Assembly: GCA_026414545.1 (NCBI GenBank)
Contig: JAOAIU010000007.1
Location: 103,261-163,978 of the forward strand
Direction: 5' to 3'
From: Candidatus Saccharicenans sp.
GTDB taxonomy: Bacteria > Acidobacteriota > Aminicenantia > Aminicenantales > Saccharicenantaceae
Length of the DNA stretch: 60,718 bases
Below, in pieces: positions 32,106 to 40,403 of this stretch. The position numbers were made by a program, and so were the translations under genes. Below the pieces are notes generated by a model. The model made no database searches. It was not told the origin of the DNA and was given only the letters and a program-made list of their open reading frames with translations. Position 1 is the stretch's first letter, and the number at the start of each line of letters is the position of its first letter.

Positions 32106-32330
32106 ATGCCTGTCCCCGCGGGCGGCACAAGAGCAACACCGAACTAAATTGGACCAGTCTTCCGACGATGAACGGCAAAATTAATCCATATGATAGTCCC
32201 GTTCTGTTTGAATGCCCTTATTTCCAAGGGCTTCGGAGCAATGATAGTGGAATAATGAATTACTCTTAAATTTAAGTAAAAGACCCGCCCGGGCGGCTCT
32301 CTGGCCGGAGCAAGTTAAAATCCTTCCAGA

Positions 32331-33923
32331 TTATAGCCAGGAATTGAGAAGGCTGAGCTGGCGCCCGTCGAGTTCCTCGGCAACCCTTAGGGAATAACGG
32401 CGACTCCCGTTTTCATCCGACTTCACTTCCAGCTTCAGACCAACATATCCAAGGTACCGGTCATAATCTATGGGCTCCGTGGTGTAGACGTATTTGAAGA
32501 ATTCAGAAAGGTCAACTCCGGCGATCTCTTCGCAGGCTGTCCTGAACTCCTCGTCCGTAAATCCCCGCCCCTGCTCCCGGTAAAATCTACGGTACAGCAG
32601 TCTCATCAAGTCATCCAGGTTTCTCTGCCCGCTGGTTTCCTGCCTGATCTTCAGGTCAAGCAGCATAGTCAGAACCGCGCCGAGGTCGTAATAAGAAATG
32701 GTTTTTTCGCTGCCAAAAAATGGTTCTTCCCAGGCCCGGTAACTGGCCTGGGCCGCGCTTTCCAGTTTCCTGGCCGGAGAGCTTTCCACCCTTTCTATTA
32801 TCCGGCTCAATGTGCTCAGAATCTCATCCCGGCTCATGAATCCGGCCCTTTTCAAGATAAGGTATTCATAGTAAACCGTCCCGCCCTCGGAAAACCAGAG
32901 CATGTTTGTCCTGTTTGCCCGTTCATAATCAAACGGCCCCAGGGCCACGGGTCTTATGGCCTTAACGTTGTAAAGGTGAAAGAACTCGTGGGCGATGAAA
33001 CTCAGCCAGCCCTGAAAACTCCGCCGGTCCTCAACCCGCGGCATCCCGCTGAAAACGGCCATGGAGTTCCGGTGTTCCAGCCCGCCCCTTCCGGGTCCCA
33101 TCATGATAAAAACATAGCGCTGGTATGGAACCTCGCCCACCACCGTGGTAGCCGCCAGTATCAACCGCTTCAGGGCCGAGATGATTTCTTCGCGATTGAA
33201 GTCGCCCGGCTGCTCCAGGGCCAGCTCGTAGGGCACCCCGGCCAGGTTGAAGGTCAGCACTTCCTGGTTCCCGACATAGATGGGGCAATCGTAGAGCTCA
33301 TCAAAATTTTCGGCTTGAAAAGTATTCTCTTCATTGGCCGCGGGTCTCAGGCCGGTTGAAATCCGGGTGAAATTCTGATGGGGCCTGATAGTTACCCGCA
33401 CCGGGTAATTTAGCTTCCCGGGCACAAACATGAAAACACTGGTTGGAGAAATATAAGCCCTCTTCTCAGTTAACTGGCTTTCAGCCACGCCCTGTCCCCT
33501 GGCTATCACTTTATAACTTGTCTTAACGATACGCCTTCCACCGGTTTTTATTTTCCAGGTATTTTCGGACGTTTTTTCCCAGGCCAGAGCTCGGCCGGTT
33601 TCATCTTCAGCCCTGAAATCCTCAACATTGGCCGCGAAGTTCAGGACCCGGTAATAACCGGGCGACCAGGCCGGCATCTTCATTTCTATTTCTAAATTAT
33701 TACCCCGGACTCCCTCGTACTTGAAAGAAATCTGAAATTGGCCGGAGGCGGGGTCTTCCATGGAAACGGTATAGGACATAGCAGGCTGAGCTTCTGGCGC
33801 TCCGCCGGGCAACATATCCGGGCGAGTAGCACTTAGGCGGCAGGATGATGCGGCCAGCCCGACCAGCAAAATTAAAAGCCAGCTTAGTTTCCGGACCTTG
33901 AAGAACCTGCTTTCTTTAGGCAT
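32331..33923 (-). CDS. M61 (glycyl aminopeptidase-like) secreted metallopeptidase, lacking the usual PDZ domain
   Basis: A 530-residue exported protein. The signal ends in LAASSC, a possible but weak lipobox with Cys28. The M61 N-terminal beta domain (MKMPAWSPGYYRVLNFAANVEDF) is followed by the catalytic domain with zinc motif H312-E-F-F-H316 and the third ligand E346 in WFSEGG, then the YYDLGAVLTMLLDLKIR helix. Family members usually continue about 80-100 residues into a PDZ domain; this one stops shortly after YLGYVGLKLEV. Either it is a natural short form or it has lost its 3' end. It is transcribed against its plus-strand neighbours and lies between the glycosidases and the symporter. Proteolysis of exported peptides is the expected role. 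Confidence 0.9.
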   Translation of the reverse strand: MPKESRFFKVRKLSWLLILLVGLAASSCRLSATRPDMLPGGAPEAQPAMSYTVSMEDPASGQFQISFKYEGVRGNNLEIEMKMPAWSPGYYRVLNFAANVEDFRAEDETGRALAWEKTSENTWKIKTGGRRIVKTSYKVIARGQGVAESQLTEKRAYISPTSVFMFVPGKLNYPVRVTIRPHQNFTRISTGLRPAANEENTFQAENFDELYDCPIYVGNQEVLTFNLAGVPYELALEQPGDFNREEIISALKRLILAATTVVGEVPYQRYVFIMMGPGRGGLEHRNSMAVFSGMPRVEDRRSFQGWLSFIAHEFFHLYNVKAIRPVALGPFDYERANRTNMLWFSEGGTVYYEYLILKRAGFMSRDEILSTLSRIIERVESSPARKLESAAQASYRAWEEPFFGSEKTISYYDLGAVLTMLLDLKIRQETSGQRNLDDLMRLLYRRFYREQGRGFTDEEFRTACEEIAGVDLSEFFKYVYTTEPIDYDRYLGYVGLKLEVKSDENGSRRYSLRVAEELDGRQLSLLNSWL

Positions 33924-34390
33924 CTATCTGACTTCCTTTCTTCAAAAAGATGTCCTGCTTATTTTATTACAGTCCCGCTTCATACAGGAAATTTTTCGAG
34001 AGTGTAAAAAAAATTATCTCTTTGAGCTCAGGAGGTATGAACCGGTACTTCTGGGAAATCAGGCATAAAGGCCAGGTTTCAGGCCATCCTGTCCAATTAA
34101 TTGAGGACAGTCCTGCCGAATAATTCAGGCAATTCTTCATTAACTGGCAATATCTTAAATTCTCCCCTATTACTTAATCCTGCCCCGACCGAACAGAAAA
34201 AAACTCGGAAATAATGTTATCTCCCATCAATAACCGGACTTATGACTCTCCTATGAAAAATTTCGAAAAACAGGCAACGAAGAAAATCTCCCGGATATTT
34301 CCCTGCTCAAGCCCTGCTGTTGTTTTTATAATTAAATCTATGAACAGGTATAGTCAACAAGAAAACTATGGAGGCTATTCCATTTTCTTT
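33924..34390. other. Long intergenic region between the M61 and symporter genes
   Basis: No convincing gene. The near-palindrome GTCC-AATTAATT-GA-GGAC lies around 34090-34108. The nearest frame with a good purine tract (ATG at 34037 after AGGAGGT) has only one base between site and start, so it is not called. The region is AT-rich and probably carries regulatory sites for the diverging genes. Confidence 0.4.
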
Positions 34391-34420
34391 TTGACAAGCG
34401 ATTCGGCCCCGAATTATACT
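34391..34420 (+). promoter_or_regulatory. Promoter of the SGLT-type symporter gene
   Basis: Perfect TTGACA at 34391-34396, an 18-bp spacer and TATACT at 34415-34420. Initiation near 34427 gives a leader of about 174 nt before the ATG at 34601, unusually long, with room for the hairpins noted next. Confidence 0.7.
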
Positions 34421-34451
34421 TGCCTCTTATGATGTCCGGATGCCATAACCT

Positions 34452-34530
34452 GCACCAGCCAGATTTCTCAACTCAGTATTCCCGGAATAGTAAGCACATT
34501 ACGGGCATAGCCAGGATCTTTTCCTGGTGC
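34452..34530 (+). promoter_or_regulatory. Inverted repeats in the symporter mRNA leader
   Basis: GCACCAG (34452-34458) and CTGGTGC (34524-34530) are a perfect 7-bp pair separated by 65 nt. Within the 3' side CCAGG-ATCTTTT-CCTGG forms a local 5-bp hairpin that shares bases with the distal arm, so the two folds exclude each other. This may be leader control of transporter expression. The evidence is pairing by eye only. Confidence 0.3.
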
Positions 34531-34600
34531 TGGCAATCGATCACTTTTACTCTATTCCAGCTAATTCAGTACCAAAAGAATCCCGCAAGGAGGTCATCCC

Positions 34601-36355
34601 ATGATGCTTAAGACGATTGATTGGGTGGTAATCGTCGGCTATTTCGCATTGATCATTGGCATAGCCTGGTGGACAATAAAGCGCCACAAAGAAAAAACCA
34701 CCGACCAGTACTTTCTGGCCGGACGGCACCTGGGCTGGTTCATCGTCGGAGCTTCCATCTTCGCTTCCAACATTGGCTCCGAGCACCTGGTGGGCCTGGC
34801 CGGTTCGGGAGCCACCGACGGCGTGGCCATGGCCCATTACGAGCTCCATGCCTGGTGCCTGCTGGTGCTGGCCTGGATGATGGTACCTTTCTACACCCGC
34901 TCCCGGGTATTCACCATGCCCGAATTTCTGGAACGAAGGTTTTCACCTCAGGCCCGGACGCTTCTGTCGGCCATCTCCCTGGTGGCCTACGTCCTGACCA
35001 AGATCGCGGTCGGGGTGTTCGCCGGAGGCGTAGTTTTTTCCGTCCTTCTGCCCGAAGTCCGCTGGTTCGGGCTGGATAGCTTCTGGGTGGGGTCCATCCT
35101 GGTCATCATCATAACAGGATTGTACACGATCCTGGGCGGATTGAGCGCCGTGGCCTACACTGAAGCCATCCAGACCATTGTTCTCATCATCGGCTCGGCC
35201 CTGGTAACCATTTTCGGCCTGAAGGCGATCGGCGGCTGGTCGGAGCTGCGCTCCATAGTCGGCTCGGAAATGTTTAACCTATGGAAGCCGCTAGTCCCCC
35301 ACGGCATAGCCGGCACCTGGGCCCCGGTCAAAGAAGCCGGCCGAATGGCCTGGTATTTTAACGACAATTATCCCTGGCTGGGAATGCTATTCTGTGCTCC
35401 CATCATCGGCCTCTGGTACTGGTGCACCGACCAGTACATCGTCCAGCGAGCCCTGGCCGCCAGGAATGAAACCCAGGCCCGGCGCGGTTCCATTGCTGCT
35501 TCTTATTTTAAGTTGTTGCCAGTTTTCATCTTCATCATACCCGGAATCATCTGCTACGGACTGGCCTTGAGCGGCAAGATCCCGGCCCTGCAGCAACAAC
35601 TCATCGGACCCGGGGGCCAGATCATCCGCGACCAGGCCCAGCAGGCCTTCCCGCTGATGGTCGCCTACGTTTTGCCGATTGGAATCCGGGGAATTGTGGT
35701 GGCCGGTTTGCTGGCTGCCCTGATGAGCTCGCTGGCCGGTGTCTTCAACGCCTTTTCGACCCTGTTTACCATAGATTTTTACTCCCGCCTCAGGAAGAAT
35801 ATTTCTCAGGAAAAGCTGGTCCACGTGGGCCGGGTGGCCACCACGGTCATGGTGCTGATCGGCCTGGCCTGGCTGCCGGTCATCCGCGGCGGGAAAGGAC
35901 TCTATGATTATCTTCAGGGAGTCCAGGCTTACTTAGCGCCGCCGATATTTGTCGTTTTCTTCGCCGGTATCCTCAACAAGCGGTTAAACGCCAAGGGTTG
36001 CCTGGCTGCTCTTTCTACCGGATTCATCCTGGGTCTATTCCGGCTGGCGGTGGATACCCCGGTCAAACTGATCCACGGCTTTAAATACACCGAAGGCTCA
36101 TTCCTGTGGATACTGAACAATATCTATTTCCAGTATTACAGCCTGTTCATCTTTCTGGTTTCTATGGCCGTGATGTACATCGTCAGCTATGCCACTGAAA
36201 AACCCGACGAGCAGAAGATATCCGGTCTGACTTTCGGCACAGTCACTCCCGAGCAGCGACAGGCCACCCGGGCCAGCTGGAACACCTGGGACGTGGTGGC
36301 CTCGGTTGTCGTGGTCCTGTTGATTATAGCCGCTTACCTGTATTTCACCGGCTGA
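34601..36355 (+). CDS. Sodium:solute symporter, SGLT (sodium/sugar) type
   Basis: A 584-residue inner-membrane transporter with about 14 hydrophobic segments. The family signature is clear: DQYFLAGRHLGWFIVGASIFASNIGSEHLVGLAGSGA near residues 35-75, with GLYTILGGLSAVAYTEAIQTIVLIIGS in the sodium-site helix and GIRGIVVAGLLAALMSSLAGVFNAFSTLFTIDFYSR later. These match the SGLT branch, which couples Na+ to sugar uptake. AAGGAGG lies 7 nt before the ATG. Placed after GH2 and GH3 genes and before a peptidase, it is the likely importer of monosaccharides freed outside the membrane. The exact sugar is not known. Confidence 0.93.
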   Translation: MMLKTIDWVVIVGYFALIIGIAWWTIKRHKEKTTDQYFLAGRHLGWFIVGASIFASNIGSEHLVGLAGSGATDGVAMAHYELHAWCLLVLAWMMVPFYTRSRVFTMPEFLERRFSPQARTLLSAISLVAYVLTKIAVGVFAGGVVFSVLLPEVRWFGLDSFWVGSILVIIITGLYTILGGLSAVAYTEAIQTIVLIIGSALVTIFGLKAIGGWSELRSIVGSEMFNLWKPLVPHGIAGTWAPVKEAGRMAWYFNDNYPWLGMLFCAPIIGLWYWCTDQYIVQRALAARNETQARRGSIAASYFKLLPVFIFIIPGIICYGLALSGKIPALQQQLIGPGGQIIRDQAQQAFPLMVAYVLPIGIRGIVVAGLLAALMSSLAGVFNAFSTLFTIDFYSRLRKNISQEKLVHVGRVATTVMVLIGLAWLPVIRGGKGLYDYLQGVQAYLAPPIFVVFFAGILNKRLNAKGCLAALSTGFILGLFRLAVDTPVKLIHGFKYTEGSFLWILNNIYFQYYSLFIFLVSMAVMYIVSYATEKPDEQKISGLTFGTVTPEQRQATRASWNTWDVVASVVVVLLIIAAYLYFTG

Positions 36356-36534
36356 GAAGAGAGCAGCTTGAATAAAAGAATCAAGTCGATTGGCCCGAGC
36401 CCTGCTTTCCGAGCGGGACTCAGCTTCATAGGGTTGGCCATGGGAAAATGACCATAAAGGTTGCTAAGGCCGGCAGAAGTCTCAATGGCCGGTCAGATGA
36501 TGACTTCCGACTCTTTTTATAGAGGGAGGTTTGT

Positions 36535-39456
36535 ATGTTTACCGGTGGAGTGAAAAACAAACGGATAACCCTGTTACTTGTCTGCCTTGTGCTGGTCCCC
36601 TTTCTCCTCCAGGCCCAGACGGGGAAAAAGCCGCTAAGTTACGATGTTTATGACTCCTGGAAATCCATCCAGGGGGCCAAGCTCAGCGGCGACGGCCACT
36701 GGCTGGTCTATTCGCTGATGCCAGGGGAAGGCGACCCGGAACTGGTTATCCTTGACTCGCAAACTGGAAAAGAGACTCGCCTGGAGCGCGGACGTGATGC
36801 GGTCATCACTGCCGACGACAGGTATGTCGTTTACACCATAGTTCCGCCGAAAGCCGAGATGGACAAGGCCAAAAAAGAAAAGAAAAAACCGGAAGAGCAG
36901 CCGAAAAACGGGCTGGGCCTGATAAACCTTCAGACCGGCCAGCAGGTCAGCGTCGACCGGGTTAAGAGTTTCAAGCTGGCCGAGGAGTCGGGAAAGTACC
37001 TGGCTTACCTCCTGGAGCCCCCGCTGCCAAAAGAAGCGCCTAAAGACCAACCCAAGAAAGAAGAGGAAAAGAAAGAACCCGGGAAAAAAGAACCAGAAGC
37101 AAAACCGACCGAGATAAAAGAACCCGAAAAGAAAGCCGAAGAAAAGAAGGAAGAGAAAAAACCTGAGAAGAAGAAAGAGCCCGGGACCGAGCTGGTCATA
37201 AGAAATCTTGAGACGAATGAGACGATTTCAGTTCAAGAAGTTTCAGAATACACCTGGTCCAAAAACGGGCGCTACCTGGCCTATGCCGTCTCCTCCAAGA
37301 AGCCTGAAAATGACGGGGCCTTCATATATGAACCGACCACCGGTAAGACCATCAGCTTGCTCCGGGGCCAGGGACACTATTCCAGGCTGGCCTTTGACGA
37401 CAAGGGACAGAAGCTGGCTTTTCTCAGCGACCGCGACGCCTACCAAGAAAAGGTATCCCCGTACAAGCTCTACTTCTGGCAGGAAAAGATGATCGCAGCG
37501 ATAGAAGTCGCCGGTCCCGGGACAGTAGCCCTGCCAACCGGCCACAGCCCCAGTGAAAACAGGGAGCCCTCCTTTTCCAGGGATGGAAATCTGCTGTTCT
37601 TCGGCTACGCTCCGCTGCCCGAACCAGCCCCCGAGGATGCTCCCGAACCGGTCAAAGTGGACATCTGGAGCTGGACCGACCCGGAACTCCAGCCGATGCA
37701 AAAAGTAAGAGCCGATGAAGAAAAAAAGAGAAGTTACCTGGCCGTCAGCCACCTTAACACCAGAGACAGGAAAATCGTACCCCTGGCCTCAAAGGACCTG
37801 CCAGAAATCAGGCTGACCGATGACGGCCTGAAGGCCCTGGGGATTAATCCCCTTCCCTACCGCCAGCTCGCCTCCTGGGACCGGAGTTATTCCGATTATT
37901 ACCTGGTGGACATCACCACCGGAGCCAGAACCAAAATCCTGGAAAAGTTCCCCTCTTCTGTCAGCTTTTCCCCCGGCGGAAATTACCTTATCTACTACGA
38001 CGACCAGGCCGAGGCCTGGTACACTTATCGCCTGGCCGACGGTCGGAGGTTTGACCTTACCTCAAAACTCGGGGTCAACTTCTTTCGGGAGGAATGGGAT
38101 ACTCCGAGCGAGCCACCGGCCTACGGACTGGCCGGCTGGACAGACAACGAGGCCTCGGTGCTCATCTACGACCGCTACGACCTCTGGGAAATCAAACCTG
38201 ATGGCAGCTCAGCCCGAGTCCTGACCGGAAAGTATGGCCGGGAAAACAAGATCAACCTTCGTTACCTCCGGCTGGACCCCGAGGAAAAGACAATTCCTCT
38301 GAAAAGGCCCCTGGTTTTCCTGGGAACCGACGAAACCACCAAAGCCACCGGCTTCTTCCGGCTGGATCTGGCCAGAGGCGATAAGCCAGGCAAACTGATT
38401 TACATCGATAAGCTGCTGGGCGGTCTGCAGAAAGCAAAAAGAGCTGAAAGGTACCTTTTCACCGTCCAGAGCTTTGAGGAATTCCCCGACCTTTGGGTCA
38501 GCGGTCCAGACTTCAGCGACGCCAGAAAGGTCAGCCTGGCCAACCCCCAGCAAACCGATTACCTCTGGGGTAAGGCCGAATTGATAACCTACCTGAACGC
38601 CGACGGGAAAGAACTTCAGGCGGTGCTGATCAAACCAGAAAACTTTGACCCCGGACAGAAATACCCGCTGATGGTCTATATTTACGAGCGGCTGAGCGAT
38701 CAGCTGCATCGTTATTATGCCCCCGGTCCCGGCACCAATATCAACTTCACCCGCTATGTCTCTAACGGCTATGTCATCCTGATGCCGGATATAATTTATG
38801 AAGTGGGCTACCCCGGCCTTAGTTCCTTAAAGTGTGTGGTCCCGGCCGTGGAAGCAGTACTCAGCATGGGCTTTATCGACCCGAAGAGAATCGGCATCCA
38901 GGGCCATAGCTGGGGTGGTTACCAGATTACCTACCTCATCACCCGCACCAACCTCTTCGCTGCCTGCGAGGCCGGGGCTGCGGTCTCCAACATGGTCAGC
39001 GCTTACGGCGGCATTCGCTGGGGAACGGGCATGTCCAGGGCCTGGCAGTATGAAAAAGCCCAGAGCCGAATCGGCAGTCCGCCCTGGGAACGGGCCCTGC
39101 AGTTCATAGAGAATTCACCGATCTTCTGGGTGGAGAGGGTCCAGACTCCATACCTGACGATTCATAACGACGAAGACGATGCCGTGCCCTGGTACCAGGG
39201 AATCGAGTTCTTCACGGCCATGAGACGCCTGGGCAAGCCGGCCTGGATGTTTGTCTTCAACGGCGAAAAACACGGGCTGCGAGAGCGTGACAACCAGAAA
39301 TACTGGACCGTCCATCTGGACGAGTTTTTTGACCACTTCCTGAAGGGAGCTCCGGAACCGGAGTGGATGAAAAAAGGCGTTTCCTACCTGGAGCGGGGCA
39401 AAAGAGACGTTTCGTCCCTTTTTAAGCCAAAGGTAGAAACCAAAAAAGCAAATTAA
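36535..39456 (+). CDS. Secreted S9 family prolyl-oligopeptidase-like peptidase with a K/E/P-rich insert
   Basis: A 973-residue exported serine peptidase. The signal peptide ends near residue 28 (LLQAQTG). The N-terminal beta-propeller begins at about 35 and is interrupted at about 161-216 by a low-complexity stretch of Lys, Glu and Pro, with a shorter one at 106-124. The C-terminal alpha/beta hydrolase has the triad S792 (GIQGHSWGGYQ), D881 (NDEDDAVPW) and H913 (GEKHGL). S9 enzymes cut short peptides. It starts 179 bp after the symporter with GGGAGG before the ATG and no clear own promoter, so it may be co-transcribed. Peptide hydrolysis would feed the acyl-CoA fermentation genes further on (inference). 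Confidence 0.92.
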   Translation: MFTGGVKNKRITLLLVCLVLVPFLLQAQTGKKPLSYDVYDSWKSIQGAKLSGDGHWLVYSLMPGEGDPELVILDSQTGKETRLERGRDAVITADDRYVVYTIVPPKAEMDKAKKEKKKPEEQPKNGLGLINLQTGQQVSVDRVKSFKLAEESGKYLAYLLEPPLPKEAPKDQPKKEEEKKEPGKKEPEAKPTEIKEPEKKAEEKKEEKKPEKKKEPGTELVIRNLETNETISVQEVSEYTWSKNGRYLAYAVSSKKPENDGAFIYEPTTGKTISLLRGQGHYSRLAFDDKGQKLAFLSDRDAYQEKVSPYKLYFWQEKMIAAIEVAGPGTVALPTGHSPSENREPSFSRDGNLLFFGYAPLPEPAPEDAPEPVKVDIWSWTDPELQPMQKVRADEEKKRSYLAVSHLNTRDRKIVPLASKDLPEIRLTDDGLKALGINPLPYRQLASWDRSYSDYYLVDITTGARTKILEKFPSSVSFSPGGNYLIYYDDQAEAWYTYRLADGRRFDLTSKLGVNFFREEWDTPSEPPAYGLAGWTDNEASVLIYDRYDLWEIKPDGSSARVLTGKYGRENKINLRYLRLDPEEKTIPLKRPLVFLGTDETTKATGFFRLDLARGDKPGKLIYIDKLLGGLQKAKRAERYLFTVQSFEEFPDLWVSGPDFSDARKVSLANPQQTDYLWGKAELITYLNADGKELQAVLIKPENFDPGQKYPLMVYIYERLSDQLHRYYAPGPGTNINFTRYVSNGYVILMPDIIYEVGYPGLSSLKCVVPAVEAVLSMGFIDPKRIGIQGHSWGGYQITYLITRTNLFAACEAGAAVSNMVSAYGGIRWGTGMSRAWQYEKAQSRIGSPPWERALQFIENSPIFWVERVQTPYLTIHNDEDDAVPWYQGIEFFTAMRRLGKPAWMFVFNGEKHGLRERDNQKYWTVHLDEFFDHFLKGAPEPEWMKKGVSYLERGKRDVSSLFKPKVETKKAN

Positions 39457-39599
39457 CTGGCGGCGAACTTAAGCAATTCTGGATGCCCGACACGGCAAGC
39501 CAATCATCACCCGCAGCCAGGATGCTCTTCTTTAATGATTGTTGGTAGACTTTCCTGGCTGAACGGGACGTGGGAGCCAGCGCCGCGGCCAGAACCTTA

Positions 39600-40403
39600 T
39601 TAAGACTTGTTCATGGAACCAGGCCCGCTTATTTTAAGAGCCAGGCAATCGTACACCACCCGCCCCCGCTGGTAGACTGAGGTCGACCGCCTCATCACCC
39701 GCCAGCCGCCATTCTGATAAAAACCTTCTTTCTCCAGCCTGTCGACCAGGTCGGTGGCGCCTTCAAGGTACTCGGCCAGGACCGGGTTCTGGACCAGAAC
39801 TACGGGCTTCATATCCGGCCCGGCAACCACGGTCACCGGCTCCACGGTTAAACTGCTGAGCTCCGGCAGTGGCTGGACGGCGACCAGGGGCTTGGTCTGC
39901 AGGGTTATCATCTTGGCCCGGGCATCAGGGCTGACTGCTTTTCGGCTGTTTTCGATCATGTCCAGAAGATAGAGGCGGACATCGTCAAGGTTCCTGGCTT
40001 CATGTATCCTGCCGATATCTGGATAAGAGCTCAGGACCTTGGCCAGGCTGGAAATCTCTTTGAGATAGCGGCTGCGCTGGTTATCGGGGACTACGTGCAT
40101 TACGATCAAGGAAACGGGCTGGCCGTCGGGCGCCTGGTAGTTGATCCCGGCCGGACTCCAGCCGATGACGCATTTTAGGTCTTCTTCATAAGAGACCCGG
40201 GCATGGGGACAGGCCCAGCCCTTGCCCAGCCCGGTATTGGCCGCCTCCTCTCGTTTCAGTACCAGCCCGACCACATCGGTGCCGGCCGGCGTCTCCGGAA
40301 AAGCTTCTATGATATGGGCCAGGAACTGCAGGGCATGATTCTTGTCATTTTCCGGTAGCTCGAATAACCTCCCCTCCTGGAGAGCATCCAACAGGGTATC
40401 CAT
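39600..40403 (-). CDS. PTS EIIA type-2 (PtsN-like) domain protein with an unknown C-terminal domain
   Basis: 267 residues. The first 150 or so form an EIIA fructose/nitrogen-type domain with the phosphorylatable histidine H67 in TGLGKGWACPHARV, then DGQPVSLIVMHVVPDNQRSRYLKEISSLAKVL. About 110 further residues (VEPVTVVAGPDMKPVVLVQNPVLAEYLEGATDLVDRLEKEGF, RRSTSVYQRGRVVYDCLALK) are a domain I cannot name. No EIIB, EIIC, HPr or EI gene is nearby, so it is more likely regulatory than sugar-transporting; EIIA-Ntr proteins are known to control potassium systems. Its ATG at 40403 overlaps the mgtA stop (TGATG), and the GGAGGTGA site lies in the mgtA end. A role in tuning the pump is inferred from this coupling. 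Confidence 0.82.
   Translation of the reverse strand: MDTLLDALQEGRLFELPENDKNHALQFLAHIIEAFPETPAGTDVVGLVLKREEAANTGLGKGWACPHARVSYEEDLKCVIGWSPAGINYQAPDGQPVSLIVMHVVPDNQRSRYLKEISSLAKVLSSYPDIGRIHEARNLDDVRLYLLDMIENSRKAVSPDARAKMITLQTKPLVAVQPLPELSSLTVEPVTVVAGPDMKPVVLVQNPVLAEYLEGATDLVDRLEKEGFYQNGGWRVMRRSTSVYQRGRVVYDCLALKISGPGSMNKS

Noticed and set aside
34037-34111. Short frame after AGGAGGT in the M61-symporter gap
   Set aside because: Only one base separates the purine tract from the ATG, and the peptide of about 24 residues has no support.
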